This document shows, piece by piece, positions 9,458 to 18,258 of a stretch of DNA of 64,000 nt. Under the pieces are notes generated by a model. The model had not been told where the DNA came from. It worked only from the letters and a program-made list of their open reading frames with translations, and made no database searches. Position numbers and translations under genes: made by a program. Source of the DNA: Enterobacter ludwigii (GTDB lineage Bacteria > Pseudomonadota > Gammaproteobacteria > Enterobacterales > Enterobacteriaceae); the NCBI GenBank assembly GCA_900068845.1, contig CEFQ01000010.1:1025442-1089441 (forward strand). The letters run 5' to 3'. How positions within the stretch are numbered: the stretch's first letter is position 1; each line of letters begins with the position of its first letter.

Positions 9458-10324
9458 ATGTTAGACAAAAAGGTCCCTCTTGGCATCTATGAGAAAGCAC
9501 TTCCTGCGGGGGAGTGCTGGTTAGAAAGATTGCGGCTAGCCGCAAGTCTCGGTTTTGACTTTGTCGAAATGTCGATTGATGAAACGGATGCTCGCCTGAC
9601 ACGACTTGACTGGAATGCACAGCAGCGGCTGGCGTTGGTTCAGGCGGTGGCACAAACAGGAATACGCGTTCCTTCAATGTGTCTCAGCGCGCATCGTCGT
9701 TTTCCGCTCGGAAGTGAAGATGACACTTTGCGTCAGCAAGGTTTAATGATTATGCGCAAAGCGATTGCGTTGGCACAGGATGTTGGCATTCGCGTCATCC
9801 AGCTGGCGGGTTACGACGTTTATTACCAGCAGGCGAATGATGAAACCCGTCGACGCTTTCGGGAAGGACTGAGGCTTGCCGTCGAAATGGCCAGTCGTGC
9901 GCAGGTAACGTTAGCAATGGAAATCATGGATTATCCGTTGATGAACTCCATCAGCAAAGCCATGGGATATGCGCATTATCTGAATAATCCCTGGTTTCAA
10001 CTCTATCCGGACATCGGGAATCTATCCGCCTGGGATAACGATGTACCCATGGAGTTAGCGTCGGGAAGTGGACATATTGTCGCGGTGCACGTTAAAGACA
10101 CGCTGCCAGGTAAGTTCAAAAATGTCCCTTTTGGTAACGGCATCGTAGATTTTGAATGCTGCTTCAGCACCCTGAAACGCGGTGGCTATTGCGGACCCTA
10201 TCTCATCGAAATGTGGAGCGAAAACTCAGCCGACCCAACCGCTGAAGTGATCGCCGCGCGTGACTGGGTAATCACCCGGATGGTCAATGCTGGATTATGG
10301 GAGGAGAACCATGCAGCAGCTTAA
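9458..10324 (+). CDS. ulaE: L-xylulose-5-phosphate 3-epimerase UlaE
   Basis: A 288-residue xylose-isomerase-like TIM-barrel enzyme (AP-endonuclease-2 superfamily) that converts L-xylulose-5-phosphate to L-ribulose-5-phosphate. Supporting motifs are [14 protein letters not shown] near residue 40, [13 protein letters not shown], and [24 protein letters not shown]. It starts 9 bp after ulaD behind GAGGAGAG. Its last 14 bases overlap the ulaF start, which implies coupled translation. Confidence 0.95.
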   Translation: MLDKKVPLGIYEKALPAGECWLERLRLAASLGFDFVEMSIDETDARLTRLDWNAQQRLALVQAVAQTGIRVPSMCLSAHRRFPLGSEDDTLRQQGLMIMRKAIALAQDVGIRVIQLAGYDVYYQQANDETRRRFREGLRLAVEMASRAQVTLAMEIMDYPLMNSISKAMGYAHYLNNPWFQLYPDIGNLSAWDNDVPMELASGSGHIVAVHVKDTLPGKFKNVPFGNGIVDFECCFSTLKRGGYCGPYLIEMWSENSADPTAEVIAARDWVITRMVNAGLWEENHAAA

Positions 10325-10997
10325 ACAAAAGGTGTTTGAAGCCAATATGGCGCTGCCGCGTCATGGGCTGGTTACCTTTACCTGGGGGAACGTCAGTGGC
10401 ATTGATCGCCATCGGCAATGTATGGCGATTAAGCCGAGCGGTGTGGCATACGAAAACATGTCGGTTGACGATATCGTGGTCGTCGACATGAGTGGCAAAG
10501 TGATTGAAGGGAAGTATCGTCCATCATCAGACACCGCAACCCACTTGGCACTCTATCAGCGCTTTCCCGAAATCGGTGGGGTGGTTCATACGCATTCCAC
10601 GCACGCCACCGCGTGGGCGCAGGCCGGATTGAGTATTCCTGCGCTTGGCACTACCCATGCAGACTATTTTTTGGGTGATATTCCCTGCTCACGTCCGCTA
10701 AGCACTGATGAAGTGCAGGGCGAGTATGAGCTGAATACAGGTAACGTTATTATCGAAACAATGGGGAATAACCCGCCTTTGCATACTCCAGGCGTCGTGG
10801 TGTATCAACACGGCCCCTTTGCGTGGGGAGCTAACGTTGAGGAGGCTGTGCACAATGCGGTGGTCATGGAGGAAGTGGCAAAAATGGCATGGATCGCGCG
10901 CGCTATTAATCCCCGGCTGCGGCCAATGAATCAGGACTTAATGAATCGGCATTTCGAACGTAAACATGGCGTTAATGCTTATTACGGGCAGGGATAA
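10311..10997 (+). CDS. ulaF: L-ribulose-5-phosphate 4-epimerase UlaF
   Basis: A 228-residue class II aldolase-fold epimerase that makes D-xylulose-5-phosphate, linking ascorbate breakdown to the pentose phosphate pathway. The zinc motif [13 protein letters not shown] is present, as is the N-terminal [19 protein letters not shown]. The start at 10311 is chosen over an in-frame ATG at 10287 because GGAGGAG lies just upstream and the length then equals E. coli UlaF. It is the last gene of the operon; a palindromic repeat follows. Confidence 0.95.
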   Translation: MQQLKQKVFEANMALPRHGLVTFTWGNVSGIDRHRQCMAIKPSGVAYENMSVDDIVVVDMSGKVIEGKYRPSSDTATHLALYQRFPEIGGVVHTHSTHATAWAQAGLSIPALGTTHADYFLGDIPCSRPLSTDEVQGEYELNTGNVIIETMGNNPPLHTPGVVVYQHGPFAWGANVEEAVHNAVVMEEVAKMAWIARAINPRLRPMNQDLMNRHFERKHGVNAYYGQG

Positions 10998-11009
10998 TGT
11001 CAGAATGCC

Positions 11010-11100
11010 AGCCCCTTGAGAGATGAAAATCCCCATTACCCTGCGCACACATTGTAGCGGCGCAAGGCATTGCGCGATAAATCGCGCCGCTACAGTTCGT
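11010..11100 (-). repeat. Composite palindromic repeat, copy A (hairpin 11054-11093)
   Basis: A 40-nt imperfect palindrome with ends GTAGCGGCGC and GCGCCGCTAC, plus flanks that match the flanks of the copies at 24.4 kb, 44.7 kb and 60.9 kb in reverse orientation. It sits between the convergent ends of ulaF and dld, so the hairpin could also stop or protect transcripts. Confidence 0.85.
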
Positions 11101-11106
11101 GCAAAT

Positions 11107-12801
11107 CTACAACCAAAACTTCTTCTTACTGGTTTTGCCAATCCCTGGATTACAACTGTTAGTGGGATCAAGCTGTTTCCAGTGCTCAACATGCTCGCAT
11201 GAAGCCTGATAAAGATGCCCGACATTATGTTCAGCCGGATATTTTGCGCCGCGCTGCGCCAGATACCGCTTCACCTCCTCTTTAAACACTTTGGCGTCGT
11301 AGCCCGGTTTTAGCACGTAATCCTGGTGATTCACGAAACAGAAAAAGTGACCGCAACATGAATCAACCTGCACCTGCGCCGCCAGATGATCCGGCAGCGT
11401 TAAGCGCCACGCGTCATCATTACGGCGCAGCGCCACGTCAAAGGCCACCAGCCGCTCGTTGGGGTTGTATCCCAGCGCATCGCAGTAGGAAATGGTGCAG
11501 CCACCCACGCCGAAACGCACCAAAAAGGCATCTGCCGCTTCGCGGGCATCGCAATGGAAAAAACCACCTTGCTGGTCAGCGAAGAACTGCTGCAACAATG
11601 CCTGTAACTCGGCGGTTTGCGGCGACTCTACTTTGATCATCAGATGATGCTGATATTCGCTGCGATAATCCATGATGCGCGGCGCGATAAAGCTCGGTGT
11701 CAGTTGGTTAAAGCATTGCAGCACCCGATCAACAAAATTGCGCGGCAGGAACGGTAGATAACTGACGCGCACATCCCATTTGGCTTTATTCGCCATCATC
11801 TGTGGGATCGCCTGCGGACCGAGTTTGCGGATCGCCAGATACATATGTTTGGCGTAGCGCACGGTTAAATCGAAGGCGTTGCGATGGATATATTCTGCCT
11901 GCAGCGGCAGGTCGCTCATTCGGGTTAACAGGAAACGCCGCAGTGACACCAGCACGCTTTCATCGTGGGTGCCGATGTAAAAGGTATCGCTGCCGGCGCT
12001 GGCTTCAAAGGTGGGTAAGCGCACGGCGAACACAACCACTTTACCGGCGCTGCCAGCGCTGTCATGCAGGTAACGCAGATCGCCATTAAAACGCGCCGGG
12101 GAGTCGGCTGCCACATCACGCAGGCGGTCGGCGTAATCATCGGCCCAGATTTTCCCTTGCCAGTCGGGTTGATCGCCGGTTTGATAGCGCTGCTGCGTCA
12201 GGTTTTCCAGCATCTCTTCCGGCGTCTCGCCCAACTCGATGCCGAGATGGTTGACCAGCTCTAAACGACCATCGTCGTGAATGCGGGCGAACAGTGATTT
12301 TTCGGTAAAAGCGGGGCCGCGCCGAATCAGCGAACCACCAGAATTATTACAAATGCCACCAACCACCGAGGCACCGATGCACGACGAACCAATCACCGAA
12401 TGCGGCTCGCGGCCCAGCGGTTGCAAGGTGTGCTCCAGTTCGGTCAAGGTGGTGCCGGGAAAGGCAATCACCTGACGCGACTGATCGATCACCTGTACGC
12501 CTTTGAGTTGGCGGGTGCTGATGATCACAATATCGCGGTCGTAATCATTGCCGTCGGGCGTTGAACCGCCGGTGACGCCGGTATTTGATGCTTGCATCAG
12601 AACGATCGCATCGTGCGCCACACACACCTGCAGGGTTTGCCACAGCTGCAACAGGCTTTGCGGTAATGCCACTGCCAGCGCTTCGCCACGCCCGATGCGG
12701 AACCCCTTTAAGTACCAGGCTTTATCATCCGCATGGGTTAATAGCTGTTTGCCGCCCACCACGTCAGCCAACTTACGCAACATGTCATTCTGGATACTCA
12801 T
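11107..12801 (-). CDS. dld: Quinone-dependent D-lactate dehydrogenase Dld
   Basis: A 564-residue FAD-containing peripheral membrane enzyme that oxidises D-lactate to pyruvate and feeds the quinone pool. The FAD-binding PCMH domain occupies the N-terminal ~250 residues, with MQASNTGVTGGSTPDGNDYD and REPHSVIGSSCIGASVVGG. The cap and membrane-binding domains follow, and the C-terminus holds YPAEHNVGHLYQA and NPGIGKTSKKK. It aligns throughout with E. coli Dld as remembered. It is a single gene, divergent from the unnamed PTS operon and sharing a 435-bp control region with it. Confidence 0.95.
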   Translation of the reverse strand: MSIQNDMLRKLADVVGGKQLLTHADDKAWYLKGFRIGRGEALAVALPQSLLQLWQTLQVCVAHDAIVLMQASNTGVTGGSTPDGNDYDRDIVIISTRQLKGVQVIDQSRQVIAFPGTTLTELEHTLQPLGREPHSVIGSSCIGASVVGGICNNSGGSLIRRGPAFTEKSLFARIHDDGRLELVNHLGIELGETPEEMLENLTQQRYQTGDQPDWQGKIWADDYADRLRDVAADSPARFNGDLRYLHDSAGSAGKVVVFAVRLPTFEASAGSDTFYIGTHDESVLVSLRRFLLTRMSDLPLQAEYIHRNAFDLTVRYAKHMYLAIRKLGPQAIPQMMANKAKWDVRVSYLPFLPRNFVDRVLQCFNQLTPSFIAPRIMDYRSEYQHHLMIKVESPQTAELQALLQQFFADQQGGFFHCDAREAADAFLVRFGVGGCTISYCDALGYNPNERLVAFDVALRRNDDAWRLTLPDHLAAQVQVDSCCGHFFCFVNHQDYVLKPGYDAKVFKEEVKRYLAQRGAKYPAEHNVGHLYQASCEHVEHWKQLDPTNSCNPGIGKTSKKKFWL

Positions 12802-13236
12802 CTTCTCTCTTCTTTATTCTTTATCAGCCACGGTATTGGACAAGCGCAGCTGCATTGAGTCAATCACTCACTGGACCTGACACGTAAATAACGCACGTAA
12901 TCATTATCCCTTTAACTTTTGCGGAATAATCGTCAGGAACCGATAAAAGTGCGCGGGAAATCACAAAATAGATCGAAAGAAAAAGAGCGGGAAGGGCGTT
13001 AATTAACGCCATCGATTTCACTGCGCAAAATAAATATAAAATTATGATTTTTATCGTTATTTTTAATCTTGGCGTATAAGCGCCATGTGATTTAAATCAC
13101 AAAATCCAACCTAATTAAGATGCTGTCAATGATCACCATTGGTAAATACATGGCAAAAGTGTGATGTCTGTTGCAAATAACAACTCGGTTAAACGGAAGA
13201 ATGAATTCCAGACGCACAGCATAAAGGATGATGACA
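12802..13236. promoter_or_regulatory. dld / PTS-operon divergent control region with two palindromes
   Basis: A 435-bp gene-free, AT-rich region. It contains a perfect 16-bp palindrome GGCGTTAATTAACGCC (12995-13010), a second inverted repeat TGGCG-tataag-CGCCA (13070-13085) with the same outer half-site, and a CRP site immediately next to the latter (listed separately). The two related palindromes look like operators of one dimeric regulator, but no regulator gene lies in the operon. Confidence 0.6.
13086..13101 (+). promoter_or_regulatory. CRP-binding site, full consensus
   Basis: TGTGATTTAAATCACA matches the CRP core TGTGA-N6-TCACA at every fixed base. It lies about 150 bp upstream of the PFK-like gene and abuts the palindrome at 13070-13085. 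It suggests that the PTS operon is under catabolite control. Confidence 0.8.
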
Positions 13237-14217
13237 ATGAGAATTGGCATGGTGATCAGCGGTGGTGATGTAACCGGGATTAATAACTTTGTGTATCAGA
13301 TATCACGCCTAACCCAGGCCGAAATGGTGTTATTCAATGGCGGCATTCCAGGCTTGCTGGAAAACAATCACCAGGAAATATCTCAACGTGATTTAGTGGA
13401 TTACGCTATCGCTTCCATTCCGGTTATGCAGTCAGGACGAACCAGCAGGAAATTAATTCGCCCTGAATATGAAATGATCGCTAAACATCTTAAGTCGTTG
13501 CGCATCGATGTATTAATTATGGCCGGCGGTGATGGGTCGTTACAATTTCTGCACACGCTGAGTGAATTTGGCGTCAACTGTTTTGGCGTCGGCATGACCA
13601 TTGATAACGATGTCTTTGGCAGTGATTACAGCATCGGTTTTTCCACTGCCTGTGAGCAGGTATTAAAAGAGGTGGCAAAATTACGCAATACCGGCCGCGC
13701 GTTAACCGGCCGCGTATTTATGGTGGAACTGCTTGGGGGATATTGCGGTGAATTAACCTTGCAGTCGGCGATTAAATCCAATGCGGATTTTGCGCTGATT
13801 CCCGAATGCCAGATTGCGCCGCAAGAACTGGCCACGCGCATCACGCAGCGGCTGGCGGCACAGAACAGCGTGATTATTTTGTGCTCAGAAGGCTATACCC
13901 GCGAATATTCGCCGGGCTTTCAGGGCGCCATCGATACCTTAATTAAACAAATTGAACCGTTAATTGGTGTACGTATTCGTAAAACAATCATCGGTTATGG
14001 CCTGCGTAATGGTGATCCCACCTGTGAAGAGATATATCAGGGCACCATTATGGCCAGTGAAGTCGCGCGTTGTATTCAGTCGGGAATGCGCAATAAAGCG
14101 GTCATTATTAATGGTAGTAATCGACCGATTCCGATTGATTTAATAAGCATGAAAAAACGCCTGGTCGATACTGAAGGGCATCATTATAAACTCGCTAAAC
14201 AACTGCAAATTCTGTGA
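13237..14217 (+). CDS. Phosphofructokinase-family kinase of a PTS operon, substrate uncertain
   Basis: A 326-residue PfkA-fold kinase. The start at 13237 is preferred over an ATG at 13228, because the AAAGGA ribosome-binding site runs into that ATG and is eight bases before this one. ATP-side motifs are intact: SGGDVTGIN (residues 8-16), GGDGS (97-101, the ATP-type glycine) and TIDND (121-125, Asp123 the catalytic base). Against E. coli PfkA from memory, Arg162 and Arg243 are kept, but Arg171 is Gly168 and Arg252 is Ile; both contact fructose-6-phosphate. It heads an operon with PTS and aldolase genes, so it likely makes a bisphosphate for the aldolase from a sugar phosphate that may not be fructose-6-phosphate. 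Confidence 0.8.
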   Translation: MRIGMVISGGDVTGINNFVYQISRLTQAEMVLFNGGIPGLLENNHQEISQRDLVDYAIASIPVMQSGRTSRKLIRPEYEMIAKHLKSLRIDVLIMAGGDGSLQFLHTLSEFGVNCFGVGMTIDNDVFGSDYSIGFSTACEQVLKEVAKLRNTGRALTGRVFMVELLGGYCGELTLQSAIKSNADFALIPECQIAPQELATRITQRLAAQNSVIILCSEGYTREYSPGFQGAIDTLIKQIEPLIGVRIRKTIIGYGLRNGDPTCEEIYQGTIMASEVARCIQSGMRNKAVIINGSNRPIPIDLISMKKRLVDTEGHHYKLAKQLQIL

Positions 14218-14227
14218 GGAAATAGCC

Positions 14228-14542
14228 ATGCTGAAAATATTATGTGTCTGTGGATGTGGTCTGGGTTCAAGCTTTGCGATTGAGATGAGCGCCAAGTCGG
14301 TATTAAAGAAACTCGAAATCGATGCGGATATCGATCACACCACCATTTCTGAAGCCAACGCCTTTAAATCCGACATGATTTTAACCCAGAAAGCATTTGC
14401 TGATGTGTTAAATGCCGATGCCAGCCCGGAGCAGATCAAGCGGGTGATTATTCTCAACAAGCTGACAGACAAAGCGGAAATTGAAGAGAAAATCGTGGCG
14501 TTTATGAAAGAACGTAACTTAAAGGTTGCTAACCATGAATAG
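14228..14542 (+). CDS. PTS EIIB, ascorbate/galactitol type
   Basis: A 104-residue cytoplasmic EIIB with the phosphocysteine loop CGCGLGSS starting at Cys8, related to UlaB but clearly different. It starts 10 bp after the kinase gene behind GAGGAAA. Its last eight bases overlap the EIIC start at 14535. It would pass phosphate from the EIIA at 17.1 kb to the sugar on the neighbouring EIIC. Confidence 0.88.
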   Translation: MLKILCVCGCGLGSSFAIEMSAKSVLKKLEIDADIDHTTISEANAFKSDMILTQKAFADVLNADASPEQIKRVIILNKLTDKAEIEEKIVAFMKERNLKVANHE

Positions 14543-15908
14543 TGTGATCGACTTCCTTGTAAAAGACTTATTAGGGCAGGCGTCAATACTGATCGCCTTT
14601 ATTGCCCTGATTGGTCTGCTGCTACAAAAAAAATCGGCGGGTAAGGTGGTGGAAGGCACTTTTAAAACCCTGCTCGGTTTCTTAATTATGATGGCCGGTA
14701 TCAACATTATTGTCGGTACGCTGACCTTCCTGAACACCATTTTTACCCACGGTTTTGGCATGCAGGGTTATATCACTGACGTTGCCGCCATTGCCGGGTT
14801 AGCAAACCGCGAGCTGGGTTCAGAAGTGGCGCTGACGCTGTTGGTGATCTTTATCGTCAACATCATCATTGCGCGTCTGACACCGTTCAAATACATCTTC
14901 CTGACGGGTCAGGCGCTGTTGTGGATGGCGACGATCGGGGCGGTGATTGGCTATAAAGCGGGGCTGACAGGTTTACCTCTGATCCTTACCGGCGGCATTT
15001 TTGGCGGCATTATGGCGGTGGTGATGCCGGCGCTGGCGCAACCCGTGGTGCGTCGCATTACGGATTCCGACGACGTGGCGCTCGGCCACTTCTGCACCAT
15101 CGGCTATCTGCTGACGGCGGCGGTGGCGAAAGTGGTGGGCAAAGGTTCGCGCTCCACTGAAGATCTCAAACTGCCCGACAACTTTAAATTCCTGCAGGAC
15201 ACCTATCTGTCGATGGCGGTGGTGATGGTGCCGATGTACCTGATTCCTGCGGTCGCCGCGGGTCCGGAATTTATCGGCCAATACAGCAACGGCATGAATT
15301 ACCTGATGTATGCCTTTATGCAGTCAATTCAGTTCGTGTGCGGCGTGTTCGTACTGTATAGCGGCGTACGTCTGTTGCTCAATGAACTGGTGCCAGCCTT
15401 CCGCGGTATTGCTATGCGTCTGGTGCCGGATGCTAAACCGGCGCTCGACTGCCCGGTGATGTTCCCGTATGCCCCGAACGCGGTGATTGTCGGCTTCCTC
15501 GCGACCACGCTGGGTTCGGTTGTTGGCATGCTGGTATTCCCGATGTTTGGTCTGGCGATGATCCTGCCAGGGCTGCTCACCAACTTCTTTGCTGGCGGTA
15601 CCGCAGGGGTGTTTGGTAATGCGCTCGGTGGTCGTCGCGGTGCGATGATCGGCGGTTTCGTTCACGGTCTGTTCATCACCTTCCTGCCGGCGATTCTGGT
15701 GCCGATGCTGGAAAGCTACGGTTTTACCGGCGTCACCTTCAGTGATTCCGATGTGATCAGTACCGGCCTGGTGCTCGGCCACGCATTCCAAAATAACTGG
15801 CTGTTCGTCGCGCTGTTTATTGCCTTTATTACCCTTATCGCCTGGTTTGTTAACGGAAAATCCACGAAATCTAAATCCCATGAGGAAAAGCTCCATGAAA
15901 CTTTATAA
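14535..15908 (+). CDS. PTS EIIC, UlaA/SgaT family, substrate unknown
   Basis: A 457-residue membrane protein with about eleven hydrophobic segments and UlaA-type features: the opening VKDLLGQASILIAFIALIGL and KKSAGKVVEGTFKTLLGF, and PYAPNAVIVGF late in the protein. It is homologous to but well diverged from the UlaA at 6.6 kb. The ATG at 14535 has AAAGG nine bases upstream; an earlier TTG in frame is not needed. It overlaps EIIB at one end and the aldolase gene by 14 bases at the other, so the three are translationally linked. With a kinase and an aldolase beside it, the substrate is probably not ascorbate. Confidence 0.88.
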   Translation: MNSVIDFLVKDLLGQASILIAFIALIGLLLQKKSAGKVVEGTFKTLLGFLIMMAGINIIVGTLTFLNTIFTHGFGMQGYITDVAAIAGLANRELGSEVALTLLVIFIVNIIIARLTPFKYIFLTGQALLWMATIGAVIGYKAGLTGLPLILTGGIFGGIMAVVMPALAQPVVRRITDSDDVALGHFCTIGYLLTAAVAKVVGKGSRSTEDLKLPDNFKFLQDTYLSMAVVMVPMYLIPAVAAGPEFIGQYSNGMNYLMYAFMQSIQFVCGVFVLYSGVRLLLNELVPAFRGIAMRLVPDAKPALDCPVMFPYAPNAVIVGFLATTLGSVVGMLVFPMFGLAMILPGLLTNFFAGGTAGVFGNALGGRRGAMIGGFVHGLFITFLPAILVPMLESYGFTGVTFSDSDVISTGLVLGHAFQNNWLFVALFIAFITLIAWFVNGKSTKSKSHEEKLHETL

Positions 15909-16737
15909 CTTTACCGATCTGTTACAGGTGGCTAAAGAACGTGATTTTAAAGCGCTGGGTTCCTTTAATTTGCACTGTCTGGAAATGCTGCCCGCCTTTT
16001 TTACCGCGGCAGAGAAAACCAATAGTCCATTAATGATTCAGATCTCAACTGGTACAGCGAAATATCTCGGACATAAATTATTAGTCGATGCGATTCGTTC
16101 ATTATCGGAAAGTCGTAATGTACCGACCTGTTTGCACCTTGATCACTGTTCTGATTTAAACGCCATTCAGACCGCATTGGATGCGGGCTTCAGTTCAATT
16201 ATGTATGACGGCTCACATTTGCCGATTGAAGAGAACATCGCCAATACACGCCGTGTTATTGATATGGCACGCCCGCTGCATGTTTCTGTTGAAGCGGAAC
16301 TGGGAGCAATTGGCGGTTCAGAAGATGGCAAAGTGGTGGCGATGAGCGAAACGGCGTTCACTACCGTAGATGATGCTAAACGCTTCGTTGAGGAAACCGG
16401 TGTCGATATGCTGGCCATCTCAATTGGTACTGTCCACGGCTTGTACACGGGTAAAGCGCACATTCAGCATCAGCGTTTGGCGGATATCACAGACGCCACC
16501 GCAACCCCACTGGTGCTGCACGGCGGTACCGGCGTCAGCGATGAAGATATGCGCCTCGCGGTACGCAGCGGCATTGAGAAAGTGAATGTCGGTACGGAGA
16601 TGAATGTGCAGTGGGTAGCCAACTGCAAGCAGACGTTTGAGAAGGGCAAGGTCAACGACAGCGTGCGTAATTTCCTTGTACCGGCCAACGATGCCGTGAC
16701 CAATGTTCTGGTCGAAAAGATTCAGCTGTTCCGCTAA
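15895..16737 (+). CDS. Class II ketose-bisphosphate aldolase (FbaA/GatY/KbaY family)
   Basis: A 280-residue zinc aldolase. HLDH at residues 81-84 carries the catalytic Asp and a zinc His; the other zinc ligands lie in SIGTVHGLY and VLHGGTGVSD, and the phosphate-binding VNVGTEMN follows. The start at 15895 has GAGGAAAAG upstream and overlaps the EIIC end; longer in-frame versions run into EIIC. The enzyme should cleave a ketose-bisphosphate into glycerone phosphate and an aldehyde, presumably the product of the PFK-like kinase. Fructose- and tagatose-bisphosphate specificity cannot be told apart from the sequence alone. Confidence 0.87.
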   Translation: MKLYNFTDLLQVAKERDFKALGSFNLHCLEMLPAFFTAAEKTNSPLMIQISTGTAKYLGHKLLVDAIRSLSESRNVPTCLHLDHCSDLNAIQTALDAGFSSIMYDGSHLPIEENIANTRRVIDMARPLHVSVEAELGAIGGSEDGKVVAMSETAFTTVDDAKRFVEETGVDMLAISIGTVHGLYTGKAHIQHQRLADITDATATPLVLHGGTGVSDEDMRLAVRSGIEKVNVGTEMNVQWVANCKQTFEKGKVNDSVRNFLVPANDAVTNVLVEKIQLFR

Positions 16738-16799
16738 TTTCGATTCACCCATGATGTAATAACCTGAGGTGCCCGGCGCCATTCGGGGCAGGAGACGCT

Positions 16800-17069
16800 A
16801 TGTTTGGATTCTTGAAAAAGGGCTCGGATAATAAGAGCCAGGATTCACAGGAAATAGATCTTCAGGCTGAAACCATCAGCGGTAAAATAAGCGAGCTGGA
16901 ACAACAGTTGGCAAATAATCCGCAGGCAAAAGACACGCAAAAACAATTAATGCTGGAATATAATCGCGCATTAAATATCTTTGCGAAAAGCAGCCGCTTT
17001 CGTCAGGAAATTGATCCGCTGTTCGTCAAGATCGATGAATTGCGCAACACCATTCGCAAATCATTTTAA
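16800..17069 (+). CDS. Small coiled-coil protein of the PTS operon, unknown function
   Basis: An 89-residue charged, helical protein that I do not recognise. It starts MFGFLKKG, a short hydrophobic-basic tip that could touch the membrane, then has a polar linker and two heptad-like stretches (residues ~22-45, ISGKISELEQQL; and ~65-87, IDPLFVKIDELRNTI). It has its own ribosome-binding site (AGGAG, six bases) and sits 9 bp before the EIIA gene. A hairpin-capable sequence (TGCCCG...CGGGGCA, about 16770-16792) lies just upstream, after the aldolase gene. Its fixed place in the operon suggests a role in PTS or aldolase regulation, but this is a guess. Confidence 0.75.
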   Translation: MFGFLKKGSDNKSQDSQEIDLQAETISGKISELEQQLANNPQAKDTQKQLMLEYNRALNIFAKSSRFRQEIDPLFVKIDELRNTIRKSF

Positions 17070-17078
17070 GGAGGCAGT

Positions 17079-17516
17079 ATGAGTATTAAACAGCTGCTGC
17101 AGGAGGCAAGTGCGATTCAGGTGGGGATCAGCGCCAGGGACTGGCGCGAGGTGATTGCGTTGGCCGCGCTGCCGCTGGTGAACGGCGGCTACATCAAGGC
17201 CAGTTATCCGGAAGCGGTGATCGCTAATACGCTGGAGCATGGCGCCTATTACGTGTTTGAGGAGGGCATCGCCATTCCTCATGCGCGGCCGGAAACCGGG
17301 GTGCTGAAAGATTGTTTCAGTATGATTGTGCTGGATGAGCCGATCTCATTCGACGGCAGCGACAAAGCTGACATCGTGATTATGTTCGGCGCGCGAGACA
17401 GCAACGCCCACATTGAAGAGGGCATTCGCGCGATTGTCACTCTGCTGGAAGATGAGGAAACGCTGGTACGCTTACGCAATGCCAGCAGTGCCGCGGAGGT
17501 GATAGACATCCTATGA
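17079..17516 (+). CDS. PTS EIIA, mannitol/fructose superfamily
   Basis: A 145-residue EIIA. The phosphorylation site is His68 in GIAIPHARPETG. It is a paralogue of UlaC with the same fold and length. It starts behind a strong AAGGAGG site and ends in an ATGA overlap with the P-loop gene. It completes the EIIA/EIIB/EIIC set of this operon, so the transporter should be functional once HPr phosphorylates it. Confidence 0.88.
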   Translation: MSIKQLLQEASAIQVGISARDWREVIALAALPLVNGGYIKASYPEAVIANTLEHGAYYVFEEGIAIPHARPETGVLKDCFSMIVLDEPISFDGSDKADIVIMFGARDSNAHIEEGIRAIVTLLEDEETLVRLRNASSAAEVIDIL

Positions 17517-18097
17517 CAACCGACACTGAAGAGAAGATAGTGGTGCTGGTGAATGGCATTCCGGCCTCCGGCAAAAGCACCCTGACGCGCGCGCTAGCGG
17601 AACAGTTCGGCTTTCCTGTGCTGACGCTGGATAGCCTGAAAGAGCCGTTTATGGCCAGCTTTGCGCCGGTGGACCGCCTGCGTAATCGCCAGTTGGGTTG
17701 TGCGGCGTATCAGGCGATCTGGAAAGTCGTGGCGCAAGCCCCGACGCGCTGCATCTATGTTATCGATGCCTGGTTTGGCTTTCAGCCGAAAGAGGTGTTG
17801 CAGCAGGGATTGCAGCAGGCGGGCGTGACGCGGGTGCTGGAGCTGTGGCTGGCGATCACGCCGGATGATGCGGTGGCGCGCTATCAAGCGCGTTTAACCG
17901 ATCGCATGCCAGGTCATCCGGGCGCCGAGTATCTGCCGGAGTTGCGTAAGCTGGCAGAAACTGCGCAGCCGATGGCGCTGGGTCCGGTATTGCAGCTGAA
18001 TGCGCGTCATCCGGATGAAGCGGCAGCTTGCGCCTGGTTGCAGCGGCAACTGCGACTGCCGGTCAACGTTCAACCGGCTTGGTCGGCATCGGGCTGA
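17513..18097 (+). CDS. P-loop kinase-like protein of the PTS operon
   Basis: A 194-residue protein with a Walker A motif GIPASGKST at residues 15-23 and the overall pattern of small nucleotide-dependent kinases (AAA_33/chloramphenicol-phosphotransferase-like). A DAWFG segment near residue 85 could supply the Walker B acidic residue. It is the last gene of the operon and overlaps EIIA by four bases. A plausible role is phosphorylation of a small molecule or of a pathway product, but nothing in the sequence names the substrate. Confidence 0.7.
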   Translation: MTTDTEEKIVVLVNGIPASGKSTLTRALAEQFGFPVLTLDSLKEPFMASFAPVDRLRNRQLGCAAYQAIWKVVAQAPTRCIYVIDAWFGFQPKEVLQQGLQQAGVTRVLELWLAITPDDAVARYQARLTDRMPGHPGAEYLPELRKLAETAQPMALGPVLQLNARHPDEAAACAWLQRQLRLPVNVQPAWSASG

Positions 18098-18108
18098 AAT
18101 AAAGTCAG

Positions 18109-18136
18109 CGGCAGGCTGGTTATTTTCAGCCTGCCG
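18109..18136 (+). terminator. Stem-loop after the PTS operon
   Basis: CGGCAGGCTG (18109-18118) pairs perfectly with CAGCCTGCCG (18127-18136) around an eight-base loop, 12 bp after the last stop codon. No T-run follows, so termination may be partial or Rho-dependent. Confidence 0.55.
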
Positions 18137-18258
18137 TCAACAGACAACCTGCAGTCGCTGCTTTATGGCCCTTACACGTTCTTAATCGCATGATTCGTCA
18201 AGGCATCTTCTTCTGCTTCTACCAGGCTTTTGTGATTACGCTCACAGAGGAAACCTTC

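Noticed and set aside
18190-18258. Longer N-terminus for the SDR
   Set aside because: The extension has no family match and no ribosome-binding site, while the ATG at 18259 has AGAGGAAA and puts the Rossmann motif in its normal place.
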